Shown: piece by piece, positions 26,901 through 37,856 of the stretch
Position numbering within the stretch: the stretch's first letter is position 1
Layout of the letters: each line of letters opens with the position of its first letter
NCBI GenBank assembly: GCA_036345935.2
Contig: JADWOT020000003.1
Span: 21,656,509 to 21,720,508, forward strand
Direction of reading: 5' to 3'
DNA: 64,000 nt
Source: Taenia hydatigena
Taxonomy: Eukaryota; Platyhelminthes; Cestoda; Cyclophyllidea; Taeniidae
Made by a program: the position numbers and the translations under genes
The notes under the pieces: generated by a model
What the model was told of the DNA's origin: nothing
The model's database searches: none
What the model saw: only the letters and a program-made list of their open reading frames with translations

Positions 26901-29900
26901 GAATACAATTTATTACGTGGTAAAGCAAGGTCAACTATCTGATGTGAAACCTCGAAAGGCATATTGTAAACACGTATTGTGGGAATTTGTCGGGATATTT
27001 GCCAAATGCTGTAAAAACAACTGAAATTGGTGCTGCCGACTGCTGGATCAAGCGGACTGCACGTCACGCCGCATCAATGCTTGCAGCAGAACGACCAAAA
27101 CGGAATGGAAAAATGATGCGGAATTTTTGCTAGTAGGGACGAATTTGCATTTTTTAAGGGATGCACCCAACGCTACTCATGTTATCGTTTCTATCAGGCA
27201 TATCACTAAGGTAACTAATAAGTTATTCTGATTTATGTGAGTTAATGAATCAGGAGAATTTTTAACTCTCCAATCGGTTACAGCAATGCTTGAAAAGCAG
27301 CTCGTACAAGTAGCAAGATAAGCGCATTATATGCTGTGTAAAAGGGCAAGATAAGGAGGTATGACTCTTTGGTATGTTTTGCTAAATATCTTTTCTCAAG
27401 AAGAAAAGACGAGGGTCACATCTGCTTAATGTGGCCAGATTTATCGCACACAATGCAAATGTCGTACTTAAGAACCTTCTTGAATCTCTTTAATTTGGGC
27501 TTGCCAACACACACATACCCCTTTCATTACTTTTTAAAAGTTATCCTCTGCTTTTACCTTTCATTTTCTGATTGCAAACTGGAGAAAATCCATCAGACTG
27601 ACGTCTTCCCAGCGATTGTTGTCTCATGCCATTACCACTGTTTGGTGATGCGAACGCCTTGCTGTGGCATCAACTTAGATAAAATGAGTAGACGATGCCT
27701 ACATCCGGGTCATACAGATCTATAAATAAGCACTGCTTTTCAATATATTTTCTCAATTTTTGAGGACAGTATCGCATTGGTTTTTTTGGATTTTGATAAA
27801 CACGGTAGTAAATTTCCGTCATTTCTATCTTTGATGTTAAGTGCGTTCAAAATGGCTGCAAATATCACAATTTAATAGGGTTTCTCGATCATGCAAAATG
27901 TAGGTTTAAGAGCCACTTTTATTGGGCACCCATGTAGGGACGTTCATGTGAGATCCTACTTCATGCAAAATCTGTTGTATTAGACCATTCGGCGATCCAC
28001 TGACTCCAAGCAGAGGTCTTGTTCCCTCGGCGGCACAAGTGATGGTATCTACAACCCACAACCATACTTTATCATCTCGCCTCCAAAGCCCACGAATGGA
28101 AACAGATATCCATACAATATGGCGGATTCAATAACTGATGAGGTAAGGAGAGATGCATTATATATCACTTTTAATAAAGAACCTAACTTCAATGACTAAT
28201 CACCCGGTTTTTGTGCTACTTCTTTATCCAGAGTACACTGAGAAGACTAGCCCCACAGAATTCTATAGGAACCCCCACCTCCTCTCCACCCCCACCTCCA
28301 CCACCGCCACCACCACCACCGCCGCCTTCCTCAGCTTGTAATATTCAGGTAGAGTGACTCTTTTGCTTTTGTTCTGCGGCATCAAAAGTGGTTGAGACTG
28401 TGACAGTTACATAAGCTATTTTCATTATTAAAGATAAACAGCTTCTTCTTATTCTTCCAGCTCTTAGTAGAAACCACTTTTTTGCTACCACTACGACCAT
28501 CACTAAATTAAGTACATAAGGACTTTTGCTCTTAATATTAAATCACCGATTTTGTGTTTTGCGTGTCCCTTCCATTTGCCACATGGGTGGAAACATTCGT
28601 TATCAACTTTCATCGAGAGGGTTCTGCCAGTTTAGCAGCCTCTTTCATAAATAATAAACTCACTATCATCTTCATTTCAATGAAGCCTTTAAGTTTTCAC
28701 TATGAGTCAAGCAGTCACAAGTGATCCCCATGTCCCAAATAAGCGACATTTTATTGGTCAGAGTGGAGAGCATTATTCTCACCTATGGCGTGGTAGATTG
28801 TGTAAAACATCTGGGGTGTTTCAAAAAAGTTGTGGATTACAACGGCGAAATTTTTGCTGAGAACAGTGAACCCTCTGTGTTTACATATGCCTTAAGTGGT
28901 GTCTTTTTGTATTTTTAATAATTAGAAGATCAGTTAACGAATATTAGCTTCACCTGTCGTTTCCAGAAACTCCTGAAAAATGCTTCAATCACCTATTTTT
29001 GTCATAGAACTTTTCATCCGTGTTTTCACAATGTTAAAGTAAGAAAACGGTGTTCACAAGGCACAAATATGGAGGAGCTGACAAAGTCAGGCAGACAGTT
29101 GTGCATTCGCTATCGTTCATTTCTTCGTCAACATGTAAAACTTCTGCGTAGACGTTATCAATCACTTTACCGACTTTGTCCAAATTACACCTTCACGTCT
29201 GTCAAAGCAAGAAAGGCGCAGACGCACAAACACTGGCGCCTTCTCGTGAATGCAAAGTCTTCTTAGTGCGCTGTCAAAGATTAGGCACAGACAGAATGGT
29301 AAAATAGTATCGCATCCACACATTGATTTACAAAATATGCCAATTTCACGTCAATCGGGGAGCCATTGAAGAGGTTCATGTTTCATCTTAGCAAAAATCA
29401 GACTCGAAAAAATTAACTGGGAGCCTGCTAAAACATTATGAAAGTGAAATCTAATTTTAGTGCAGAACTTAACAAGGTCAGTTTACTCTTGTTGACATCA
29501 GAGGCGAATTTTCAAATGTAAAATTACCTGGTACCAATTTTCCAGTCTGCTGTCGAGAAATACGTGTAACCGGTCAGATGGGCCTGTGTATGGTACCGTC
29601 TTCCACCACTCGAGGGCAAATTTACTAAGATATCCCAGCGAAATTGCCATTGTTTCCTTCATCAAAATATATGGCAAGAAATGATAATGAGCGAGTGAAG
29701 TCACACTGAATAGGGGGACTTCTAACGGAAGAAACCAGTTTTTGCTATAAAAACTTCTCATCTTTATAGCATTCATGGTAAATTTTGAATTTTAAGGCCT
29801 CGGGATCTACAATAAGTTCAAGTGTGCTTGCATTTTTGGCTGCTTATACCACAACTCATGGGATACATTTGAGCTATTTTGCACCTCAATAAGAAATTCT

Positions 29901-32496
29901 ATACTTTTCAGTTGAAAACTTCTCTTTTCTAGCAAGAAATGGCTAGAAATCGCAGTATCTGTCGCTATTTCTGGAATTTTGCTGAATGATTATTTAAGGT
30001 GCGGGGTTTAGACACTTAAATGCGGTTACCAGGTTAGTTCAATTCAGCCTGGTATAAAAAAATAAACAGAAGTTATTTAATCCAACAGTAGGACAGTGAT
30101 TGGGATTCGTGGTGCTAAATTCCCACTCATCCCTTAAATTATTAATCGTCGAATACCTGCCAGCAGGCTAAAGTCAGCTGTCATTTCTGAAAAGTTTAAA
30201 CTGTTGCTGCAAGAGGAAGTCCAGTTTTGACAGAGGTTACCTCAACCACTATCGGCAGTAATCGGGTCAAAAGGTAATTGATGGGTTAAGCAATCGTACC
30301 GCTCATGAGTGGCTTTTAACCCTAAATTCTTGCTTCCCCTTCAAATCCTGACGCTTTATCGTCACTGGGAGAGATACTCTTGGACTTTTACTACCTTAAG
30401 CATACTTTAGGCAGAATATTTTCGCAAAAGAAAAGGCTTTTTAATTAAAGTACAGGGGAAGAATAACTGGCTTGCAATGGGTTGACTAGATTGCATGTTG
30501 TTGGAGATGATAAAAAGACCCCGCGGATGTTCGTACTAAAGCCATTTTGTCAGTCTGCTTTTAAATATCTAAGACTTTAGCAATCTGAGTGAACTTCTTA
30601 CATTTGATGAAAATCGTTGCGTTGCTCTGTATAAAACTTCAATCCTTATCATTTGTAGAGCATTAAAGAGGATTTATCTATTAATTAACAATTATTTTAG
30701 CGATGCAATTGGATAGGTGCATTAAGTGGATTTTCTGTTCTAAGTTCTTAAAAAATCGGTTTTATTTCGGTCTGGGCATTTAAAACGCTGTTAAGTTGAA
30801 TTCCTGGCCTAAAGGATACGATCCATCCCTAATCACACATAAACAGCTTTTCACCTGATCAGTAAATTGTAGGGGTAATGCAGCACTCTAATTCATCCTC
30901 GAAGTCGTAACAAACTAAAGTGGTGTGGGTGTGCATCCGTGTTACTGACGTGGTGGTGGGGCTAGGAGACCACCGGCATGACCCGGAGGCCGTGCGGTAG
31001 ATTAGGGAGTGCATCCTGTGGAGACGGTCAAACAACCTGTCCCGTCACGCGGTTTTAAGTTGACACCTCAACACTTGACAATTAATTGCCTAAATCACCC
31101 AATCACTTAAGCAACTAGAAATGCAACAATAAATTACGATTTCGCGTTGTGGCTGCCTTAGTGTAGTGAACAGCGTTGTAAAATATTTTTTGTAATCTTC
31201 TCTAAACAATAATTAACTTTGTAAGAGCCATTTTGAAGTCATCGTTCTTGCAGTATGGTTCCATGTGATTATTTAAAGTCAAAAATGCGGCATATTTACC
31301 CATAAGCACAACACATTTACCCACTTTAGTGGATCCTTGACGGCAGAACTCTATGAAGCAGGTGTCTATCGAGCTAATGAAATTGAAAGAAAGCGAGAAT
31401 AAGAGTAAACCATTCTCTCCTTTTCTTCAGAAAACAAATGGTTTTTCATCAGCACCCAGCCCAACCGCCGATTTTAATGGCGTCCCAATTTTCAAGAAGA
31501 GTTGTCTACGTCGCTCAGCAAACAGTTCAAACTTCCAAGATGAAAAGAAACCTATGGAGCCAAAACCTTCTATCCCCTCACCTCCTCCACTCTTTCGTAA
31601 TGCTAACGGCGCTGTCAACCCTCTTCTAGCCTCCGTGCTTGCAAAAATGGAGGCCTCGGAGAACGAAAACACCACCTCACCCACCTCCGAACCGTTTAAA
31701 TCCAAATCGTTACAAGCACCTATCGAGAACAGTTTCGAGGAGACCTTAAAAGCTGCGATTGCTCGGCGTCGCAAGCAGATGAATCAGTCAAGGGAGTCTA
31801 GTGAGTCCGAGGATGATTTCCACAGTGTTCGACCTGCAGCGAGAGGCTTCAGTCAGCCTCATTCACCTCCATCGTCGGCGGCGCAACCCAAGGTGAGTGC
31901 CTTTATGCCATGCGGTGGCAAAACGGTGCCTGAACGCACAACTCTGGCAAGTCGGTTTGAGGTCAACAGAGGAGAGAGACCGACCCACTCAAGGTCGCAG
32001 CCCCCACCGCCCCCGCCACCCCCGCCACCCCCGCCGCCTCCGCCACAAATGAGGGGTGGATTTCGCAGAGGATTGCATTGATGCGACACGCCTTATAACT
32101 AGGGATTTTGCTTTAGCTCCTTCTACATACCGCTTGTCCAGCACACATCTTCTCCCACTTCATCCACTTACATTTCTTTCTTTCCTTCTCCGACTGCCCA
32201 GACGAAATGTGTTTCTTCCTCTGTGTATTTTACCAGTCTCATTAGCCTAAACGACTGTCCATAAGGAACTGATCGCTATGACTTATATGCGCCGACTTTA
32301 TAATAAGTGGGTGCCTTTTAGCTTTGATACTTTTCTGGTTCAGGAGGCGGATAAATGTGTTAAATATTGTGAGTGCTTTAGAGGAGAACAAGCGACCGAG
32401 CTTCATTCCACATTAGCAGGTATCTCATCAAGAGAATTGAGACGTTTACTTTCTTCTGGAATGCAAACTCCTCCTCCAAAAGACGGTACAGGCTAA
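5747..32496 (+). CDS. SHANK: SHANK/ProSAP postsynaptic scaffold protein
   Basis: The product is probably a scaffold at excitatory postsynaptic sites. Nineteen exons are modelled: 5747-5863, 5904-6101, 6132-6203, 6362-6470, 6539-6690, 6796-6963, 7896-8160, 9988-10236, 12863-13081, 19667-19745, 23137-23222, 23358-23476, 23834-23981, 25742-25852, 26501-26682, 27984-28142, 28232-28348, 31347-32055, 32420-32496. That is 3336 coding nt and 1111 residues, with consistent phase at every junction. Domains: SPN (about 28-160), ankyrin repeats (about 165-360), a Ser/Pro linker, PDZ (about 549-644) and proline-rich segments. SPN, ankyrin and PDZ match vertebrate SHANK closely by eye. No SH3 domain appears between the ankyrin repeats and PDZ, and no SAM domain at the C-terminus. 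Exons 1-17 are strong. The start of exon 18 has a frame conflict (see findings). The last junction uses a weak donor (GTGGAT), so the C-terminus is tentative. Confidence 0.93.
6539..8160 (+). other. SHANK: SHANK exons 5-7: ankyrin repeats
   Basis: Exons 6539-6690, 6796-6963 and 7896-8160 encode a run of ankyrin repeats. Diagnostic stretches are STPLHKAAVSGNYEAIKV, DSKGLTPLYQCML, IHQ-ACRFGRVQHLEQLI and NTPLHFCAYNGQESCARLLL. The last two are nearly identical to vertebrate SHANK. In vertebrates this region binds sharpin and alpha-fodrin. The intron 6964-7895 (932 nt) contains no recognised feature. Confidence 0.95.
8161..9987. other. SHANK intron 7, nothing recognised
   Basis: A 1.8 kb phase-1 intron with GTGAGT donor and TTGTTGTCAG acceptor. 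It has scattered short open frames on both strands but no splice-flanked coding-like segment. Confidence 0.6.
10237..12862. other. SHANK intron 8
   Basis: A 2.6 kb phase-1 intron. A Ser/Pro-rich open stretch at about 11126-11515 was examined but has no splice phase compatible with exons 8 and 9. Nothing else is recognised. Confidence 0.5.
13082..19666. other. SHANK intron 9, largest intron of the gene
   Basis: About 6.6 kb, phase 1. It contains a CA microsatellite, a coding-like open stretch at 14556-14762 and a 168-codon open frame at 17108-17614 of unconvincing composition. No other gene is recognised on either strand. Confidence 0.5.
14913..14950. repeat. (AC)n microsatellite
   Basis: A perfect dinucleotide run of about 19 units inside SHANK intron 9. 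The surrounding 150 bp on the left is also GT-rich on the plus strand (GTGTGCGTGTG-like). It is likely length-polymorphic. Confidence 0.97.
19746..23136. other. SHANK intron 10, nothing recognised
   Basis: A 3.4 kb phase-2 intron leading to the first PDZ exon. The acceptor is TTCCTTTGTAG. Short open frames on both strands have no recognisable content. Confidence 0.55.
23137..23981 (+). other. SHANK: SHANK exons 11-13: PDZ domain
   Basis: Exons 23137-23222, 23358-23476 and 23834-23981. The carboxylate-binding loop is GYGF in VTVLQKGSRGYGFVVQ (vertebrate: VLLQKKDSEGFGFVLR). The domain continues with SLHYLGHVEENNVAYRANL, RPDDFILEVNGINV and HQEVVEAIRESGDMLSLKVV, matching vertebrate LQYLESVDEGGVAWRAGL and LIEVNGQNV. 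In vertebrates it binds the C-terminus of SAPAP/GKAP and receptors. Junction phases are 1 and 0. Confidence 0.96.
23982..25741. other. SHANK intron 13 with possible retroelement remnant
   Basis: A 1.8 kb phase-1 intron. It includes a minus-strand open stretch at 25242-25580, listed separately. Otherwise nothing is recognised. Confidence 0.5.
25242..25580 (-). mobile_element. Possible decayed non-LTR retrotransposon 3' end
   Basis: A 112-codon minus-strand frame contains SFRVAPCKLWNGFPW, about 40 codons from its end. This resembles the F-R-x4-WN-x-(L/F)P signature common near the C-terminus of LINE-type reverse transcriptases. No catalytic motif is present. The resemblance is short, and chance cannot be excluded. 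Confidence 0.28.
25742..28348 (+). other. SHANK: SHANK exons 14-17: Gly/Ser/Pro-rich region and polyproline
   Basis: Exons 25742-25852, 26501-26682, 27984-28142 and 28232-28348. Exon 14 gives APQLNRDPSPKRPP, analogous to the APPPPKR segment after the vertebrate PDZ. Exon 15 is glycine-rich (RRSYGGGGGYNPL). Exon 17 contains 13 consecutive prolines, a potential ligand for SH3, EVH1 or profilin. Phases run 1, 1, 0, 0, 0. Introns 25853-26500, 26683-27983 and 28143-28231 contain nothing recognised. Confidence 0.88.
28349..31346. other. SHANK intron 17 with a GC-rich patch
   Basis: A 3 kb phase-0 intron. At about 30925-31070 a GC-rich block (ACGTGGTGGTGGGGCTAG, then CCCGGAGGCCGTGCGG) stands out from AT-rich surroundings and could be a short interspersed repeat. 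No protein or tRNA-like structure could be assigned to it. Confidence 0.4.
31347..32496 (+). other. SHANK: SHANK exons 18-19: C-terminal proline-rich region
   Basis: Exon 18 (31347-32055) encodes 236 residues. It contains a basic helix EETLKAAIARRRKQMNQ, an acidic SESSESEDD-like stretch and 15 consecutive prolines. The modelled donor is AGGG|GTGGAT and exon 19 is 32420-32496, ending LLSSGMQTPPPKDGTG and TAA. If the weak donor is skipped, the frame stops at 32081. Neither version encodes a SAM domain. Confidence 0.65.
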
Positions 32497-35400
32497 GATT
32501 TACAACTCAAATACAATAGAAACCTGTGTGCATCACTACATAACCAAGCACTAAACTACAGATCTTTCTTCAACACGATTTGAACATTAATGTGTGATGG
32601 CAACTTGATGGGAAAAGTTAGTGGGGTGACTTATGGAACTGAAATGAGTGCAACAACAGGGTTGAGGCTGTCCATGTGACTTCAGTTTTTCCCACTAGGT
32701 CACTGCCCATCTGGGCCGCACAACATCATCGCAGGAGACCAAATCAGTGCGCAATGCTAATACAATGACTTTGGCACATCAGCCAAGAAATGAACACGCA
32801 TTTAAAAAAAAAAATAGCCTACGAAAATCAACTTTCTGACTAAGAACAGGCTAAGCCCACAAACACTTCCATTTCGGACTATTTTATGAAGACTTCAGGG
32901 AGCCTACATATTCACGGAAATGCATCTGTACATCTCGTTGGTAGATTATACACAGAAAGTAGTGGTTTGTAACATTGCAATTGGTTAATTTACTTCATGC
33001 TGTTGAGAGCCTTTGGTAAATGAACCTTCATGCTTTAAGGGGGAAAATCCATCAAACATGACAGATTCCGCCGTTTCTCAAGCTCAGAGGAGTGACAAAA
33101 GTAAATGAAACGAAGCTCCCTCTGCGGCGAGGGGCTAGAAACAATAAAACACGGATAGAAACCGACCAAGAGTCAACAAACACGAGAATAAAAAGACGGC
33201 TCCATAAAGCAGAGACCAAAGAGATTCCCAACTTTTAATAATAAAATGTGGTGCTGTTTCCTCTATTTGACAATGGCAATGCCTTTATGTTGCTGCAATA
33301 TAAGCCAGTGGCAATAACAGATAGTGAACCTCGTTGTTATGGTAATAAGGTGTCCCGTTTTGTCGTTGATACTTTTTACTAGGTAAGCAGATCAATACGC
33401 CTTAAATAGGACTTTAGCAAATTGAATTTTATAAAATATTGAACCATAAATTTCACCCCAAAATGTGAGGTTTCATTAGGGATTGATGATCTGTTTATAA
33501 AATACTAACAAGAGATGTGGTTTTACAGGGCAGGGAGAAGTTGAGTGATTTTCCTGGCACTTTTAAGCGCTGTTACTTACTCTACCTTTGAGTGAAATTA
33601 AATGAAGCAAAATTGCCTCGAGTTTGTATCATCCCAATTTTTAGTCGTGGCAATGACAAATCCTTTCTTGACAGCAGTCTTGGGAATAATTAGAGCGAAA
33701 AGGTTAACGACCCAACTTTACATCTTTTGCTAGTAAGGCCTTTTAATTAAGACTGCTTAAAAGAGATTTTGCAATCAAGATTCGAATGTTGCGAAAGCCT
33801 CTTCCATGATTATTACCCAAAAAGTTTTAAACAAAAGCAAGGAACGTAACTGCATCCTTCTTTTTCCCACTCGGACAATGACAACTTTCCTTATTTTTCG
33901 GTAAAAAATGATTTACCTTCAGCAATGCTTTTATGAAGATAGTACTTATGTCTACACAACATTTGGCCTAATTCAAGCACAATGCTACTTATTAAATAAA
34001 AGTAGGCCTTCTCGATCGCTAAAGGTGGAGACTGGGTGCCTGGTCGCGCTATGTGGGGACCATAAAAGTTTGTTTTGTTAAATTGAAACATAGAGGACCT
34101 CGTACCTTTAAGTATTAACGTGACAAATTTGTCTATTGGTTGGGTGGTTGAAAAGTTTTGGAAAAATTTGGGCACAGCTGAAGCGTTTCGATGTTGCATT
34201 AATAACACCTTAATTTAAACCATTCTGAACAGCACCAGCGTTTTGCGAGGCTGAGCTTATTAAAGTAAAGAATATTCAAACTCTAGACACCGCAATGAAC
34301 ACTGCGAACATAATCCAATAGTATTATGTTCTATTCTGTGAATGGAGTCGAAGCCGTGCTTAGGTGGGCAGACGCTTTCTTTGATGCGTTGTTTATTTTC
34401 CGGCCATAACTTACTTAAGATTGAAAGTGAACAAATCTTTATGACGCTTAAAGTTTTCATTGGCGACCGTTGTCATGGAGGCGAAAACGTGGCAGTTCTG
34501 GAAATCCAAACGGAGCAATTTCGAAATAAATGTTAGTTCTGGAAATCAAATCTCATAACTTTTAGTGGAATGTCATTTAAGCTAAATCATACTTTATTCG
34601 TTTTTTTTTTTCCTGCTCATTTATCTAGCCCGGTCAGTTCATAACTCTCTGCCACGCATAAGTGAAAGTGCTCACGAAGCATGTAACAGCTTCTCCCGAA
34701 GAAATCACTGGTGTTCAGAAAGTGTAGACAGGTAAAATGTGCGTTACGCACATCCTCTTATTAATCTTCACACAAGACAACTACCAAAAGCCACAGTCAC
34801 CCACCAAAGTCCCCATGAACGCAAGTACTGGTCTTCCCGATTAATGTCAGAAGGTCGGATTTGCCAGATATACTTGCTGGTCCCAACGCCATTCGACTCG
34901 TGAACCGTCTTCTTTTGTTGCACTTCACAGCAGTTGTCACCTGGGCCTGACATCGAGGGGATTAGAGCACCGAGGTAGAGACGTTTTTTTCATCATCATT
35001 TTATTCCCAGACCAATTTATTTTCTTTGAATTTGCTGAGCTACACAAGTGTGACATGTGAGATGAATTGAAAAATTAAAGACCTTAAAAATGCATAATGC
35101 TGACAGCCAAAGGGTTGAACGTGACAAGTTAGGCTACATTTACGATAAATGTGATCAAAACATCCCTGATTTTGGCATCGAAGGTAGTGGAAATTCCTGG
35201 CACGGCTTAGGTGCATACTACTGCATCAGGATTATGTTTTTGAATGGGAGATAGCTTAAAAGATGAAAGTTCTTCACACAACCAACCCAAAAAGGGAATA
35301 CTTGTTTCAATGGGGCAAACTTTTGTAGAACTACTGGATGGTGAGACTCAGCGGAGGAAACACCCTAGTCCAGGGTCAACCTGTATTTAACCAACCACAA

Positions 35401-37831
35401 ATTTTATCCAACGTCTTCAAAACTAACACGTGTCAAATAGATTATTCTATGACTTGGTATTAGCTAACGCGGCACGTCAATGGGAAGTAGGAAACGTATT
35501 ATGAGAATGCGAAAATAACTGGCAATGATATATAACTCTTGGCGTGTAGAACATGCAGGTGTGTATTAATGTGAGGGGAAAAGTGAAGGATCAAAGGCAT
35601 AATCGGTTCGGAGTGGTGATTTTTACGGTGTGGCAACTGTGAGGGACCCCTGTTATTGCAACCACCACTACCACTTCTGCGTGCCTGCCTCCGTGCGGCC
35701 GTGCGTGAGAGCACGCATGCGCAGGTGCATGCGTGCATGCGTGCGCACGTGCATGCATGCATGGAGGGGGCGCAGGAGTTCGTGTCTAACCTGACGGATT
35801 CGCGTTCCACCGCAATCGCCTGACTCCAACGAACTGTGCACTACACACAAACACACACGCCTGGTGCTTCCGCCGTTGTTGGAATATTCAAGCTCTGGTA
35901 AGTCCACCTCCCTCCCGGTAAGTCTATCCTCCCTCGCGGGCACTGCTCCCTCCCCAGCCCGAGGTCAGGCTTTATCCCTCTGCTTCGTCTACTTCAAAAA
36001 ATGCGCACCTTCTCTTGTTTTACACCTTCTTTATTCTAATTTAAAGGTTTCTCATCTATTATCGAGGATAAGCTATTACTCCGACATCTTATCCATGTAA
36101 TGATGGGGCGTTCTGGCTTCCTGAAAATTACGGCATTTCTTTGTTCTAATTTCTGTGGGTTTTAATGCATAAACGGTCCTATGGAGACATTTCCATATTC
36201 AAGTACATTTTCTTGCGATCCATCCCAATGGCAACAATGAGCAATTTGTTAGTGCCCATATCTCCCAAAAAATTAACTCGTTTTGCGCGATTTCGGAGGA
36301 CCCCATCGTACCACACAATCACCTAAGGTGCCAATAACCACACAGTCGGGGTTAATTGAATCAAGACTGGCGATCAACCATCTCTTTACCGCCTAATTAC
36401 TCGCTAATCATCCTCTGACGCAATAGCACCTCTCTCCAAATGGCACAAACTACACGAGTGCACCACTTTCTCCACTTCCCGAAGGGGATTCTCCTCATTC
36501 CCGTTCAAGTTGGTGGTTCATGCGTGCTCAGTGCTAGGCTCGGCTGTGCTATTAAACGCCTATATCTAGCATTTTTGTGGCTAAGATACAGGTTTTTGCA
36601 AAGAAAAATAGCTTAGTCAAAGGAATTCCCTTTACCTATGCCAGAGCATGTGATTTTCACAAGTTTGGCAATTTATGACAGCAACATCTCCTATTTCAAT
36701 GTCAGCTGAATTGCTGATCGAGGGAAACTGGAATCATCGAAACTCTATTTTCCAGCCAAAGTGAGGCATTAAGTAACGAAGTTAAGGTTTATTTTAGGAA
36801 AAATACTTTAGTCAAGCAAATTAATTGATTAGAGGTGATGACGCGTTTTCTGATTGCTAAGACAGTTTGTGGTGGATCACGAGTAGCGCAATTTGTAAAT
36901 GGCACTTGAAGCTGAGAAAAGCATAAATCTTGGCATTCCATGGAATCGTGAGGCCTCTCAAGCCAAGAAGTGCACAAGTGATATCACATTCAAAGTGATT
37001 AGATTGAACCACTGAAGGGCGAGTTGGCTGATGGCTGTGGAAGCATTGAACTAATTTCGAGGGCTGTCACAGCCAGCTTCTTTTACTGATTTCAAGATGG
37101 TTTCTTCGGCTAGTCAGCTGTCAACAGCTAGCGACCATTTAAATAAAAATCAGGTCTTATTTTTTCATCTTCAGACACATTTTACAATATTTTTTCTAAG
37201 AAAGCAAACAAAATGCATGAGCCATTGTAACTGGGATTAGCCAAATCACAAGAAGCCGGAAGTTGAAAAGAGACCTTTACAGCCTTTATCCCTTTTATCC
37301 CTTTTCACCTCTGATATGCTAAGACTTTTTACGGCATCTATGGGAAAAAACGATCCTTGCGTAGCTAGTCACTAACCCATGACAAATGCAGGCGTATGAA
37401 AATAGTCCATTCTTCCGTTTGCGTACGTTTTTGAGACGGCAAATACACACGGCGGAGACACCTTGCAGAGGAATGGACTCATTGTTGTGTAGTTGGAGGC
37501 GATGTCGCACGCACTGAGGCGACGTTCGTCCCACCCAAATAGCATTTGTTGTCAAGTTCAACCCTTCAAGTCTAGTTGCTCGAAATGCGGGCGATCAAAA
37601 TTTGCGGGAACGAACCCACAAGGCTGTCGCCGATAGCTCCAGTTTGTGGAATGTCTCAAACATATGTGCACCACTTTGTCAGCTACACAATTAAGATGCA
37701 CCAAGTTTTACGCCGTTTAACATGGAAATGATTTGTTCTCAGGTGTTCATTGTAAAGATTTCCGTTAACTTATCAAATGATAAAGCTACAACTTCTTAAG
37801 ATTTTTTATTTTTTTTCTTTGACCTGCCTAG
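32497..37831. other. SHANK 3' region and intergenic DNA
   Basis: About 5.3 kb without a recognised gene. AATAAA signals occur near 33143 and 33187 and could end the SHANK transcript. Open frames on both strands are short and lack family features. No SAM-like tryptophan/leucine pattern was seen in any of them. Confidence 0.45.
35699..35763. repeat. Alternating purine-pyrimidine, self-complementary GCATGC tract
   Basis: About 65 bp made mainly of GTGC/GCAT units (GTGCATGCGTGCATGCGTGC). The strict purine-pyrimidine alternation and self-complementarity are of the type that favours Z-DNA or hairpins. It lies between the SHANK gene and the next gene. Confidence 0.8.
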
Positions 37832-37856
37832 GATTTGCTTCAAACCTACTCACTAA
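37832..37856 (+). promoter_or_regulatory. Short leader after a strong 3' splice acceptor
   Basis: A pyrimidine-rich tract (about 37803-37829) ends in CTAG at 37828-37831, and the ATG follows 25 nt later. No upstream coding exon is needed. The acceptor therefore fits either a 5'-UTR intron or spliced-leader trans-splicing, which is known in flatworms. Confidence 0.4.

Noticed and set aside
31859..32089. Minus-strand glycine-run protein
   Set aside because: It is the complement of the SHANK polyproline codons.
37561..37640. Possible tRNA on the minus strand (GGGTTCGTTCCC resembles a B box)
   Set aside because: No A box, acceptor stem pairing or anticodon arm could be formed around it.
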